Positions 53,402 through 62,546 of a stretch of DNA of 64,000 nt are shown here, piece by piece. Made by a program: the position numbers and the translations under genes. Origin of the DNA: Terasakiella sp033100395 (lineage in GTDB: Bacteria > Pseudomonadota > Alphaproteobacteria > Rhodospirillales > Terasakiellaceae); the NCBI RefSeq assembly GCF_033100395.1, contig NZ_JAWLVJ010000018.1, forward strand, positions 1-64,000, read 5' to 3'. The notes below the pieces were generated by a model, which saw nothing but the letters and a program-made list of their open reading frames with translations, was not told the DNA's origin and made no database searches. Position 1 is the first letter of the stretch. Every line of letters starts with the position of its first letter.

Positions 53402-54520
53402 ATGAAGATTACCATCGAACGCGCAAGCTTAATGAAGTCCCTGGCTCACGTGCAAAGTGTTGTGGAACGTCGCACCACTATTCCGATTTTGAGCAATGTA
53501 AAACTGGACGCACATGGCGGTCGTTTGTCCTTGAATGCGACCGATATGGATTTGGATATTGTGGAAACGGTTGAATGCGAAGTTGTCACCGAAGGGGCGA
53601 CAACAGCTCCTGCACATATGCTCTATGATATCGTGCGCAAGCTCCCTGACGGATCGCAGGTCGAGCTCGATAACGGTGCGAATGAAGAATTGCTGACGCT
53701 GCGCGCAGGTCGTTCCAAATTTACCCTGGCGTGCCTTCCCACCATGGACTTCCCCTTGATGTCCGGTGGCGATCTGGATCATAACTTCGCGCTTCCGGCA
53801 GGCGAACTTAAAGGCATTATTGATCGCACGCGCTTTGCGATTTCCACCGAAGAAACCCGTTATTACTTGAACGGTATTTACGTTCACGCCGGGGAAAACA
53901 ATGGTGTGCCGGTTCTGCGCTCCGTTGCAACAGACGGTCACCGTCTGGCAAGCGTTGAAGTGCCACTGCCGGAAGGCGCTGCGGAAATGCCGGGCGTGAT
54001 TGTACCGCGCAAAACCGTTGCTGAAATTCGCAAGCTGATTGATGAAACAAACGATGATGTTTCCATCTCGCTTTCTGATACAAAAATTCGCTTTGCCTTT
54101 GGCGATGTGGTGCTGACCTCAAAACTGATTGACGGAACCTTCCCGGATTACGAACGCGTGATCCCAACAGGTAACGACAAGATGATGGAACTGGAATGCA
54201 AGCCATTTGCAGCCGCTGTTGATCGTGTGTCTGCAATCTCCACCGAAAAATCCCGTGCCATCAAGCTGGAAATCAGTGCAGGCTCCCTCGTTCTTTCTGC
54301 CAGCAGCCCGGATGCGGGCAGCGCGCGTGAAGAAGTGGAAGTGTCTTACGCAGCAGATGCCATTGAGATCGGCTTTAACTCCAAATACCTTCTGGATATC
54401 GCTCAGCAGGTAGAAGGGGAAACTGCGCAGTTTATGCTGTCTGATGGCGGCTCACCTACCATCGTGCGCGATGCGTCTGATGCGTCGGCCCTGTACGTTT
54501 TGATGCCGATGCGTGTGTGA
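53402..54520 (+). CDS. dnaN: DNA polymerase III beta sliding clamp
   Basis: A 372-residue processivity clamp (MKITIERASLMKSLAHVQSVVERRTTIPILSNV... and C-terminal ALYVLMPMRV). Three clamp domains of about 120 residues are consistent with the length. It follows dnaA after 190 bp, an AT-moderate gap that may hold its own promoter. Confidence 0.97.
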   Translation: MKITIERASLMKSLAHVQSVVERRTTIPILSNVKLDAHGGRLSLNATDMDLDIVETVECEVVTEGATTAPAHMLYDIVRKLPDGSQVELDNGANEELLTLRAGRSKFTLACLPTMDFPLMSGGDLDHNFALPAGELKGIIDRTRFAISTEETRYYLNGIYVHAGENNGVPVLRSVATDGHRLASVEVPLPEGAAEMPGVIVPRKTVAEIRKLIDETNDDVSISLSDTKIRFAFGDVVLTSKLIDGTFPDYERVIPTGNDKMMELECKPFAAAVDRVSAISTEKSRAIKLEISAGSLVLSASSPDAGSAREEVEVSYAADAIEIGFNSKYLLDIAQQVEGETAQFMLSDGGSPTIVRDASDASALYVLMPMRV

Positions 54521-54537
54521 CGGACTGATTAACCAAG

Positions 54538-55725
54538 GTGCGAAGCGACAGTGAAAATTCTGCTGCCAGTAACGCCATTGCCGTTGCTGTCACCAGACTG
54601 ACTCTCAGTAATTTTCGATGTTACGACTTTCAGCGCCTTGATCTGGATACGCGCCCGGTTGTGCTTTTTGGCAATAACGGGGCGGGAAAGACAAATATCC
54701 TCGAAGCGGTGTCGTTGCTGGCACCCGGTCGGGGGATGCGGCGCGCCAAGGCGGCAGAACTGGCTAGGCGCGACGTTGGATGTGAAGAAGACAGTGGCCG
54801 TCCCTGGGGGGTGGCTGCAACCGTTGAAACGGTAGGTGGCCCGGTCGATATCGGCACGGGGCGCGAAGAAAGCGGATTGAAGGGCACGCGCGAAAGGCGG
54901 GTCGTTCGTATCGAAGGCGAAACCGCACGCGGACAATCTGTTTTGGCAGATTATGTGGATGTGGTCTGGCTTTTGCCGCAGATGGATCGGTTGTTTCTGG
55001 ATGGATCCATCGCCAGAAGACGGTTTCTGGATCGATTGGTGTTCGGGTTTGATCCCAGCCACGCGACCCGGATGAATGCATATGAGCATGGGCTGCGTGA
55101 GCGGGCCAAACTGCTCAAGACCGGGCGAAATGATGATCGCTGGCTGTCCGGTCTGGAAGAACAAATGGCTACAAAGGCCGTCGCGGTGGCCGCAGCACGA
55201 AAAGACATCGGTGCGCGGCTGAATATCCTGGCGGTTGAAGGCTGGGGGCCGTTTCCAGGGGCGCAATTGACGCCGACGGGCTTGGTAGAAAGCTGGTTGG
55301 ATGAGTTTAGCGCGCTGGAAGTTGAAGATAAGTTTCGCGACTTTCTGGCACAGCATCGCGATATTGATGCGAAGGTCGGTGGCGCGAAAGACGGGGTGCA
55401 TAAAAGCGATCTGCTGGTGCGCCACGTTCCGAAGGACCAACCGGCAGAGGTTTGCTCTACCGGGGAACAAAAAGCCTTGTTGACTGGCATGGTGCTGGCC
55501 AACACAAAAGCATTGGCACTGGATCGGGGGCGCATTCCGCTTCTGCTTCTGGATGAGGTGGGGGCCCACCTTGACGAAGATCGCCGCAAGGCGTTGTTCG
55601 AAGCCATCTGTGCTTTGGGGGCACAAGCCTGGATGACGGGGACGGATATGGCATCATTTCAGCCATTGAAATCCCGGGCCAATTTCTTTGATGTGGAAAA
55701 TGGCAACGTCAATCGGGTGAAATGA
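54538..55725 (+). CDS. recF: DNA replication and repair protein RecF
   Basis: A 395-residue SMC-like ATPase that works with RecO and RecR in gap repair. Walker A is FGNNGAGKTNILEAVSLL, the signature is STGEQKALL, and Walker B is LLLLDEVGAHLDEDRR. The start GTG 54538 follows the dnaN stop by 17 bp; about 15 N-terminal residues are poorly conserved-looking, so a later start is possible. RecR, its partner, is at 21215. Confidence 0.95.
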   Translation: MRSDSENSAASNAIAVAVTRLTLSNFRCYDFQRLDLDTRPVVLFGNNGAGKTNILEAVSLLAPGRGMRRAKAAELARRDVGCEEDSGRPWGVAATVETVGGPVDIGTGREESGLKGTRERRVVRIEGETARGQSVLADYVDVVWLLPQMDRLFLDGSIARRRFLDRLVFGFDPSHATRMNAYEHGLRERAKLLKTGRNDDRWLSGLEEQMATKAVAVAAARKDIGARLNILAVEGWGPFPGAQLTPTGLVESWLDEFSALEVEDKFRDFLAQHRDIDAKVGGAKDGVHKSDLLVRHVPKDQPAEVCSTGEQKALLTGMVLANTKALALDRGRIPLLLLDEVGAHLDEDRRKALFEAICALGAQAWMTGTDMASFQPLKSRANFFDVENGNVNRVK

Positions 55726-55756
55726 AGAATTTGAAAGTGAAACCTGGGTATCGACC

Positions 55757-58225
55757 ATGAGTGAAGAAAACCTGAATAACGGTGAAAACGGCGAAGAATA
55801 CGGCGCGGATTCCATTAAAGTCCTCAAAGGGCTGGAAGCTGTGCGTAAGCGCCCCGGTATGTATATCGGTGACACGGATGACGGCACCGGCCTTCACCAC
55901 ATGGTCTATGAGGTCGTGGATAACGGCATCGACGAAGCCTTGGCCGGGCACTGTGACATTCTGGTCGTCACGCTGAATGGTGATGGATCCGTCACTGTTT
56001 CCGATAACGGTCGTGGTATCCCGGTTGATATCCACCCGGAAGAAGGTGTTTCGGCGGCAGAAGTGATCATGACCCAGCTGCACGCAGGTGGTAAGTTTGA
56101 CAGCAATTCCTATAAGGTCTCCGGTGGTCTGCACGGCGTAGGGGTGTCGGTTGTAAACGCCCTTTCTGACTGGCTGGAACTGAAGATTTACCGTGATGGC
56201 AAAGAACATAAGGTTCGCTTTGAAAATGGGGAATCGGTTGCACCGCTGGAAATCACAGGCGATGCACCGCTGAAAGAAGACGGCACACCAGAGACAGGTA
56301 CATTCGTAACCTTCCATGCCTCTGACGAGATTTTCGCGATCACTGAATATGATTATGGCACGTTGGAACATCGCCTGCGCGAACTGGCGTTTCTGAATTC
56401 CGGTGTGCGCATGTTGCTGCGTGATGAACGTCATGCCGAAGCCAAAGAAACACCGCTTCATTATGAAGGCGGCCTGATCGAATTTGTGAAATATGTAGAC
56501 CGTTCCAAAACCGCGATTCTGCCTGAACCTGTCTTTATGGAAGGCACCAAGGCGGATAACAACGGGGAAGAAGTCGGCGTGGAAGTCTCCATGCAGTGGA
56601 ACGACAGCTACCATGAAAATGTCATGTGTTTCACCAACAATATCCCGCAACGCGATGGCGGCACACACTTGGCGGGTTTCCGTGGCGCGCTGACCCGTAC
56701 GGTTAACGCTTATGCCCAGGAAAGTGGCTTGGCGAAAAAGATGAAAGTGACGATCTCCGGGGAAGATATCCGTGAAGGTCTGTCAGCTGTTGTCTCTGTA
56801 AAAGTGCCGGACCCGAAGTTCTCCTCACAGACCAAAGACAAGCTGGTGTCTTCTGAAGTGCGCCCGGTTGTGGAAAATCTGGTTGGTGAAGCGCTGAAAG
56901 AATGGTTTGAAGAACATCCAAACGAAGCACGCCAGATCATTGGTAAAATCTGTGAAGCCGCAGCCGCACGTGATGCCGCACGCAAAGCGCGCGAGCTGAC
57001 CCGTCGCAAAGGCGTGATGGATATTTCGAGCCTGCCGGGTAAACTTGCTGACTGTCAGGAACGTGATCCTGCCAAGTCTGAACTGTTCATCGTGGAGGGT
57101 GATTCCGCAGGCGGTTCTGCAAAGCAGGGCCGTGATCGTAAAAGTCAGGCTATCCTCCCGCTCAAAGGTAAAATTCTCAACGTGGAACGTGCCCGTTTCG
57201 ACAAGATGCTCTCCTCGCAAGAGGTCGGCACATTGATTACGGCGATGGGTACTGGCATTGGCCGCGATGACTTTAATATCGAAAAATGCCGCTATCATAA
57301 AATCATCATTATGACCGATGCGGACGTAGATGGATCGCACATTCGGACCCTGCTTTTGACCTTCTTCTTCCGTCAAATGCCAGAGATTATCGAACGTGGC
57401 TATCTCTATATCGCACAGCCTCCGCTTTATCGTGTGAAGCGCGGCAATTCTGAAGTTTATCTTAAGGATGAAAAAGCTTTAGAAGACCATCTGGTGAATC
57501 TGGCAGTGGATGATTGTATCCTCTCGCTTCATTCCGGGGATCAGATCGGCGGCGAAGACCTGCGCAACCGTATTAACAACGCACGTATCGTCAAAAATCA
57601 GCTGGCAAGCCTTGCTGGTAAAGTTCCTTCGGACATCCTAGAACAAGCAGCCATCGCGGGTGGTCTGAATGTGGAACTGCTGCAGGATGACGCCAAGGCA
57701 CTGGAAGTCGCCAAAACAGTTGCAGCCCGTCTTGATGCGATTGAAACTGATCTGGCCCGTGGCTGGGAAGGCTCCGTTCTGGATGACGGCAGCCTGGCCT
57801 TCAGCCGCACATTGCGTGGTGTCACCGAAACCCACGTTCTGGATCATGGTATCCTGCGTTCAGCCGAAGCGCGCAACCTGCATGCTTTGTCAGAAGAATT
57901 GAGCGAGAGCTTTGCCCATGTGGCAACACTGAAGCAGAAAGAAAAAGAATTCCCCGTTAACGGCCCGGTTGCTTTGGTCAACACCGTCACCGACCTCGGA
58001 AAAAAAGGCATGAACGTACAGCGCTATAAAGGTCTGGGCGAGATGAACCCGGAACAGCTGTGGGAAACCACCTTGGACGAGAGTGTGCGCTCGCTGCTGC
58101 AGGTAAAAGTCAACCATACAGACGAAGCCGAAGAGGTCTTCTCCACCCTGATGGGCGACGTGGTAGAACCGCGTCGAGACTTCATTCAGGACAATGCGTT
58201 GAAGGTGTCTAATCTGGATGCTTAA
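55757..58225 (+). CDS. gyrB: DNA gyrase subunit B
   Basis: An 822-residue type II topoisomerase ATPase subunit. The GHKL domain (DNGRGIPVDIH; SGGLHGVGVSVVNALS), the transducer, and the Toprim domain (EGDSAGGSAKQGRDR; TDADVDGSHIRTLLL) are complete. Length is typical for alphaproteobacteria. It follows recF by 31 bp and ends at a strong terminator. Confidence 0.98.
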   Translation: MSEENLNNGENGEEYGADSIKVLKGLEAVRKRPGMYIGDTDDGTGLHHMVYEVVDNGIDEALAGHCDILVVTLNGDGSVTVSDNGRGIPVDIHPEEGVSAAEVIMTQLHAGGKFDSNSYKVSGGLHGVGVSVVNALSDWLELKIYRDGKEHKVRFENGESVAPLEITGDAPLKEDGTPETGTFVTFHASDEIFAITEYDYGTLEHRLRELAFLNSGVRMLLRDERHAEAKETPLHYEGGLIEFVKYVDRSKTAILPEPVFMEGTKADNNGEEVGVEVSMQWNDSYHENVMCFTNNIPQRDGGTHLAGFRGALTRTVNAYAQESGLAKKMKVTISGEDIREGLSAVVSVKVPDPKFSSQTKDKLVSSEVRPVVENLVGEALKEWFEEHPNEARQIIGKICEAAAARDAARKARELTRRKGVMDISSLPGKLADCQERDPAKSELFIVEGDSAGGSAKQGRDRKSQAILPLKGKILNVERARFDKMLSSQEVGTLITAMGTGIGRDDFNIEKCRYHKIIIMTDADVDGSHIRTLLLTFFFRQMPEIIERGYLYIAQPPLYRVKRGNSEVYLKDEKALEDHLVNLAVDDCILSLHSGDQIGGEDLRNRINNARIVKNQLASLAGKVPSDILEQAAIAGGLNVELLQDDAKALEVAKTVAARLDAIETDLARGWEGSVLDDGSLAFSRTLRGVTETHVLDHGILRSAEARNLHALSEELSESFAHVATLKQKEKEFPVNGPVALVNTVTDLGKKGMNVQRYKGLGEMNPEQLWETTLDESVRSLLQVKVNHTDEAEEVFSTLMGDVVEPRRDFIQDNALKVSNLDA

Positions 58226-58247
58226 TCATTTATGATTTGACGAAAAG

Positions 58248-58280
58248 CGCCCCGGTGAGTGATTGCCGGGGCGTTTTTAC
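58248..58280 (+). terminator. Terminator of gyrB
   Basis: CGCCCCGG (58248-58255) pairs with CCGGGGCG (58266-58273), followed by TTTTT. Confidence 0.88.
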
Positions 58281-58305
58281 GTCAGTTTACAAAAATTATA
58301 GTAAT

Positions 58306-60393
58306 TTACTTATGCTTATCAAACTCTGCTAGGCACTGTTCGGGCGGGAGAGGAGACCATACGTGAGCACCGTTTCTTACATGCCTGGGGCAAATACGCG
58401 AAGCCGGGATTGTAAATCCCTTTGGTAGACCCTTGGGTGGGATGTCTTGCCAAAACCAAACATTTTTAATCTGTTCTTGCGTCAGATTTTTTACTCCTGA
58501 AAAATCGGCCTTAGAAATGTTTGAATTGTTGAGGCTGGCCCCTTTAAAGTCTGCATGTATGAAGGTTGCATTATATAAACTGGCTTCATCCAAATTGGCA
58601 TTTGTGAGATTGGAATATAAAAAATCCCCGCCTGACATTGAGGCACCCGTGAATTTTGCACCGCTTAAATCACTTTTTTGTGCGAGAAGCCAGCCGTTCA
58701 TATTTGAAAATGAGAAATCGGCATTTCTTAAATCAGAAAAGCGCATCGAGGTGCTTCTGAACTCGGCGTGTGAAAAATCAGCATTTCTGAGGCTGGAATG
58801 GTTAATATCTGCATCATTGAACCGTGCCTGTGAAAAATTGGCCTGATCTAATTGAGAATAATTGAGTGAGGATGTGTATATCCAGGCATTGGCGAACTCG
58901 GCCTTCTTCGCATTCGTCAATACCATGTTACTATCAGTGAAATTGAAGTGTGCAAATTTGGCACCTTCCAAGTTGCCTTGTTCAATGTTGCTTTTTCTCA
59001 TTGAGAGAGAACGAATATTTAAATTTCGGAAATTAGGGCGTCTAAAAAGCGAATTTTGAACCGTAGTGTCACTGAAAAAATCTTTTTTTAGCTTTAAGTC
59101 CCGAAAATTTGCCCCTTTTGTGGCGTATTTTTTAAAGTTTGTGAGGGTGGGCTTCGTCCATTTTATAGTTTCATCATCTTTAACAATGGGTTTCGGTGTG
59201 GTTTTTGGTTGATAGAACTCTGGAAAGATTCCATCCCATGTGCTTACGAAATCTATATTCACAGGTTGTGTTTTTTTAACACCAGACATTTCCAATTGTC
59301 GGATGAGTTTCGGTATCCAAGGCAAAGTGCTTCCGAGTTTTTGGGCTTTTGTCAGGTCGTTATAGGCTTTCTGTTTTTCCTGCATTAAAGAATAGAGTAA
59401 TCCTCTATGCAAATGAGCGTGACCAAAGTTCGGGTCAAGGGATAACGCATGAGTGTAGTATTTAATTGCTTTTTTATAATGACTGCTTCCTGAATTTTCC
59501 CAAGCGTGGCCTAACAAGACAAACATTCCTGGGTCTTTAGGGGCTAATCTGACAGCTTCATTGAAATCACTAACTGCCTTATCAAAACGTTTCAGCTTTA
59601 TATAGGCCAACCCACGTGTTCGATGAGCGATAATCAAACTTTGTTCCGAAATTCCAACGTTTTTCAGGCAAATATCTATCAACCCGACAGCGGCAACAAA
59701 CTCATTTTCCTTATATTTACGATGTCCGAGAAAACAAAGAATGTCAGGTTTCTTTTTGGAAGTCTCGCTATTTGTTTGAGCCGTTTTTTTCTCTTGAATG
59801 GGTAACTTATATTGTCTCATTCGGTTAATTAAAGCAGGAATGCGCAGGCCAAGGGTATAAGCGATTTTATAGTCAGAAATAGCTTTTTTGCGGTCACCTA
59901 AACGTTCATAAACGATGCCTCGATCATAAATTGCTGTCGCGTAATTTGGCTTTAATTCGAGAGCTTTTTTAAGGTCATTCAACGCGGAAAAGTAGTCGCC
60001 TTTATTGGAGTAGTGAACTCCTCTTGTTTTATATTTAACTTCTAAATCTGAGGGGTTGAGGCTAATCGCTTTTGTCTGGTCTTTAATTGCCTGACCTAGG
60101 TTCCCTTTTCTTGAATAGACAACACCACGGTTTTCATATGCTTTTGCCAAGTTGTCGTTGGTCAGTTTCCCTGTTTTAATGCATTGATTAAGCAGCGAAA
60201 TGGCTTTGTCATGGTTGCCAATTTGGGTCTCATCCCACCCTTTTTGGCATTGGGTAATATCTTCTGCATATACAGGAGCCGTCTTTAGAAGAACGCAAAT
60301 GACAGCAAGAAGGAGAATAGGAACTGGTCGTGCTGAACTTTTTTTAATGATGAATGTTGTGAGAATGGACGATGACTCAATTTTTTTAAACAA
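58306..60393 (-). CDS. Secreted TPR and pentapeptide-repeat protein
   Basis: A 695-residue protein. A signal peptide with a long N-region (hydrophobic 24-42, cut near VYAED) precedes six or more TPR units (about 45-185 and 220-360, for example AIKDQTKAISLNPSD, AVSDFNEAVRLAPKDP). After a linker come about 20 pentapeptide repeats (430-640; LRNADFSHAEF, LTNANLDEASL, FKGASLNNS), predicted to form a right-handed beta-helix. The tail has two or three cysteines. The sequence is more AT-rich than its neighbours. Both parts bind proteins; a periplasmic or surface scaffold is a guess. It converges on gyrB. Confidence 0.85.
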   Translation of the reverse strand: MFKKIESSSILTTFIIKKSSARPVPILLLAVICVLLKTAPVYAEDITQCQKGWDETQIGNHDKAISLLNQCIKTGKLTNDNLAKAYENRGVVYSRKGNLGQAIKDQTKAISLNPSDLEVKYKTRGVHYSNKGDYFSALNDLKKALELKPNYATAIYDRGIVYERLGDRKKAISDYKIAYTLGLRIPALINRMRQYKLPIQEKKTAQTNSETSKKKPDILCFLGHRKYKENEFVAAVGLIDICLKNVGISEQSLIIAHRTRGLAYIKLKRFDKAVSDFNEAVRLAPKDPGMFVLLGHAWENSGSSHYKKAIKYYTHALSLDPNFGHAHLHRGLLYSLMQEKQKAYNDLTKAQKLGSTLPWIPKLIRQLEMSGVKKTQPVNIDFVSTWDGIFPEFYQPKTTPKPIVKDDETIKWTKPTLTNFKKYATKGANFRDLKLKKDFFSDTTVQNSLFRRPNFRNLNIRSLSMRKSNIEQGNLEGAKFAHFNFTDSNMVLTNAKKAEFANAWIYTSSLNYSQLDQANFSQARFNDADINHSSLRNADFSHAEFRSTSMRFSDLRNADFSFSNMNGWLLAQKSDLSGAKFTGASMSGGDFLYSNLTNANLDEASLYNATFIHADFKGASLNNSNISKADFSGVKNLTQEQIKNVWFWQDIPPKGLPKGFTIPASRICPRHVRNGAHVWSPLPPEQCLAEFDKHK

Positions 60394-60619
60394 AAGGGTG
60401 TCCTCTAAAAGCGTGAAGATAAATATCTAAATTATTCATGACTATAGGGTACTTTTGAGAGGATGTTTAGATACAATTTATTTTGGTACATATGTTTTGG
60501 TTAACACGTTTGTGTCTGCGAACTGGACTCTTTGTTTAATCAAAGCTGGTTCTGTCTGGCATTAGGGGGATGGGATAAATTTATTCCTTGAGAATTGAAC
60601 CTTTAAAAGGAATGCCTCT
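60394..60619. other. AT-rich gap upstream of the TPR/pentapeptide gene and the cupin gene
   Basis: No gene or repeat was recognised; it should hold the divergent promoters. AAAGGA (60606-60611) lies before the cupin start. Confidence 0.4.
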
Positions 60620-60997
60620 ATGTCCATGCCCGTGCGTGTTATTGATTTTGCTGACCCATCCCACCCTGTTTCCGAGCGCCGTTTGAAAGACCTACCGGAC
60701 CGTGTGGTGGAAGGGGATCCCCATCACAAATCAACCCAGTGTTTTGTGAATGAGGAAGGTAACCTTCGCGCCAGTAAATGGACCAGCACGCCGGGCAAAT
60801 GGCATGCCTTTACCGATAAGGATGAATTCTGCTACATCGTGGAAGGCCATGTGCGTCTGATCGGCGAAGATGGCCATGCCCAGACCTTTAAGACAGGCGA
60901 CAGCTTCATGATCCCCAACGGCTTTCGTGGCTTTTGGGAAGTGGTGGAAACAACCACGAAACACTGTGTTGTCTATGACTACAAGATTGAGGGATAA
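60620..60997 (+). CDS. Cupin domain protein (DUF861/EutQ-like)
   Basis: A 125-residue single beta-barrel. The cupin motifs are EFCYIVEGHVRLIGEDG (about 72-88) and TGDSFMIPNGFRGFWEV (about 94-110). One of the usual metal-binding histidines is replaced (the first motif is poor in His), as is common in the DUF861 group, so metal and substrate are uncertain. It ends 2 bp from the convergent N-acetyltransferase gene. Confidence 0.82.
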   Translation: MSMPVRVIDFADPSHPVSERRLKDLPDRVVEGDPHHKSTQCFVNEEGNLRASKWTSTPGKWHAFTDKDEFCYIVEGHVRLIGEDGHAQTFKTGDSFMIPNGFRGFWEVVETTTKHCVVYDYKIEG

Positions 60998-60999
60998 GC

Positions 61000-61809
61000 T
61001 TATCCTGTGGGTCGAATGACCTTGTAAATCTTTGTCAGTTCCTCCTTATTCAGATCAATATCGAACAGGGTCTCAAGCTGTATCTTGAGGCCTTGCTCAC
61101 TTTCTATCGTCTGATCATGGCGATGACCGTCGTGCACTGTCGTCAGGGTGTTTTGGGCCATGAAGGTGGTGTTGTCCGCCCCCTTCAGGGAGATCACCAG
61201 TTCATTGACGAATTTGGATGCGGGGTGGCAGTTGGTATAGAAATTCGCCATTTTGAAATCCGCATCGGTGTAATTTGCCAGTTCGAAGCGATAGAGGATG
61301 AAGAACGCTCCGTCCTTGAATAGCTCCAACTGATAGTGGCCGTCCTGGTTTTGCTGGATGCGATAACGCTCCCCATTGGGGCAGTAGACCTCTTGGCCGG
61401 ATAGTGAAATGGGCGCAGACGGTGTATAAGGTCCAAAACCCACATCCAGTAGATATATATCATTGCTGATGTTGACGATGCTGACACGATGGGTTCTGGG
61501 GAAGTCGCCTTCGCGGTTATAGATCACGCGGGCCAGTTGGGCTGAAGTCTCAAACCCCAGTTCCTCCAATACATGAAACATCAGTTTGTTATGTTCAAAA
61601 CAATAGCCGCCCCGGCCCCGATCAATGATTTTATCAGCAAGGTCGTCGGTTTCCAGGGATAGGATGTCACCGGGGTTGAGCAACACATCAAGATTGTTGA
61701 AGCTGAAGGTTGCAAGATGTTTTTGTGCAAGCGCGTACAGCAGTTCCAAAGGGGACTGATCGGGATTGATATCCAGTTTGTTCAAATAGCGGGCGGTGAT
61801 GTTGTTCAT
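61000..61809 (-). CDS. Arylamine N-acetyltransferase
   Basis: A 269-residue NAT that transfers acetyl from acetyl-CoA to aromatic amines or hydrazines. The catalytic triad is complete: Cys70 (RGRGGYCFE), His107 (RTHRVSIV) and Asp122 (LLDVGFG). Start 61809 has AGGA 6 nt upstream; the longer frame to 61956 would overlap the regulator. A Crp-family gene lies 89 bp upstream on the same strand and may control or be co-transcribed with it. The natural substrate is unknown. Confidence 0.92.
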   Translation of the reverse strand: MNNITARYLNKLDINPDQSPLELLYALAQKHLATFSFNNLDVLLNPGDILSLETDDLADKIIDRGRGGYCFEHNKLMFHVLEELGFETSAQLARVIYNREGDFPRTHRVSIVNISNDIYLLDVGFGPYTPSAPISLSGQEVYCPNGERYRIQQNQDGHYQLELFKDGAFFILYRFELANYTDADFKMANFYTNCHPASKFVNELVISLKGADNTTFMAQNTLTTVHDGHRHDQTIESEQGLKIQLETLFDIDLNKEELTKIYKVIRPTG

Positions 61810-61898
61810 ATTAAATCCTTCAAAGTAAATCTTAAAACCCCGATTGGAATGGTTATAAACAAACCCGTTGGGCGTTTCCTTTACATATGTTGAGAGAT

Positions 61899-62498
61899 TT
61901 AAAGATTGTGTTCTTTTCTGATCCGGCTGAGCTGTGTCGGGGTGATGCCCAGACACGAGGCAATATGATGCAGCTTCACCCGGCCCACCAGATGGGGGTT
62001 CTGCGCCATGAAGTTGCGATAACGCTGCAGGCTGTCCTCACTCATCAGGCTGATTTCGCGCGGGCCCTTGGCTTGTATCCAGTTCATCTCGATATACTGG
62101 ATGTGATAGGACTTCAGGTCTTCAAACTGATCAAGAAGTGATCGATATTTCGCATGATCAATGACGATGAGGTCACTGTCTTCCAGGGCCTGAAGCCCAT
62201 AGGCAGACGGGGCCTGTTGCAGCAAGGCGATGACACTGGCGGGGAATTTGCCTTCTTCAAAAAAATTTTCCGTAATCTCTTTGTCTTGATCTTCACCACC
62301 CAGCGTATAGGTGCGCACCAGCCCCTGACAGATGAAGTAGAAGCTTTTGGGTACATCGCCGAAATGGAGCAAATGCTCGTTTTTCTTTACAGTGGTGGTA
62401 TGGCAGATGTCTTTAATGGCGTCAAACGTGGCGTCCGACAAGACCCAATATCTGCCCATCGCGGCTTTTAATTTTGAAAAGGCAACTTCGCGCTTCAC
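61899..62498 (-). CDS. Crp/Fnr-family transcriptional regulator
   Basis: A 199-residue protein with an N-terminal cyclic-nucleotide-binding-like domain (HLLHFGDVPKSFYFICQGLVRTYT) and a short C-terminal helix-turn-helix (HHIASCLGITPTQLSRIRK). Fnr-type N-terminal cysteine clusters are absent, and cAMP contact residues are not evident, so the signal is unknown. GTG 62498 has AGGA 8 nt upstream. It precedes the N-acetyltransferase gene. Confidence 0.88.
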   Translation of the reverse strand: MKREVAFSKLKAAMGRYWVLSDATFDAIKDICHTTTVKKNEHLLHFGDVPKSFYFICQGLVRTYTLGGEDQDKEITENFFEEGKFPASVIALLQQAPSAYGLQALEDSDLIVIDHAKYRSLLDQFEDLKSYHIQYIEMNWIQAKGPREISLMSEDSLQRYRNFMAQNPHLVGRVKLHHIASCLGITPTQLSRIRKEHNL

Positions 62499-62546
62499 TC
62501 TGGCTTTCCTTTAATTCTAAGATGGGGGAAACTATATCGTGGATTT

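Noticed and set aside
54529..55626. 365-residue minus-strand frame opposite recF
   Set aside because: RecF motifs are complete on the plus strand; the antisense product has no recognisable motif.
58306..60393. Pentapeptide protein as a Qnr/MfpA-like gyrase protector because it adjoins gyrB
   Set aside because: It has a signal peptide and TPR domains, so it should be outside the cytoplasm, and it is convergent with gyrB rather than in its operon.
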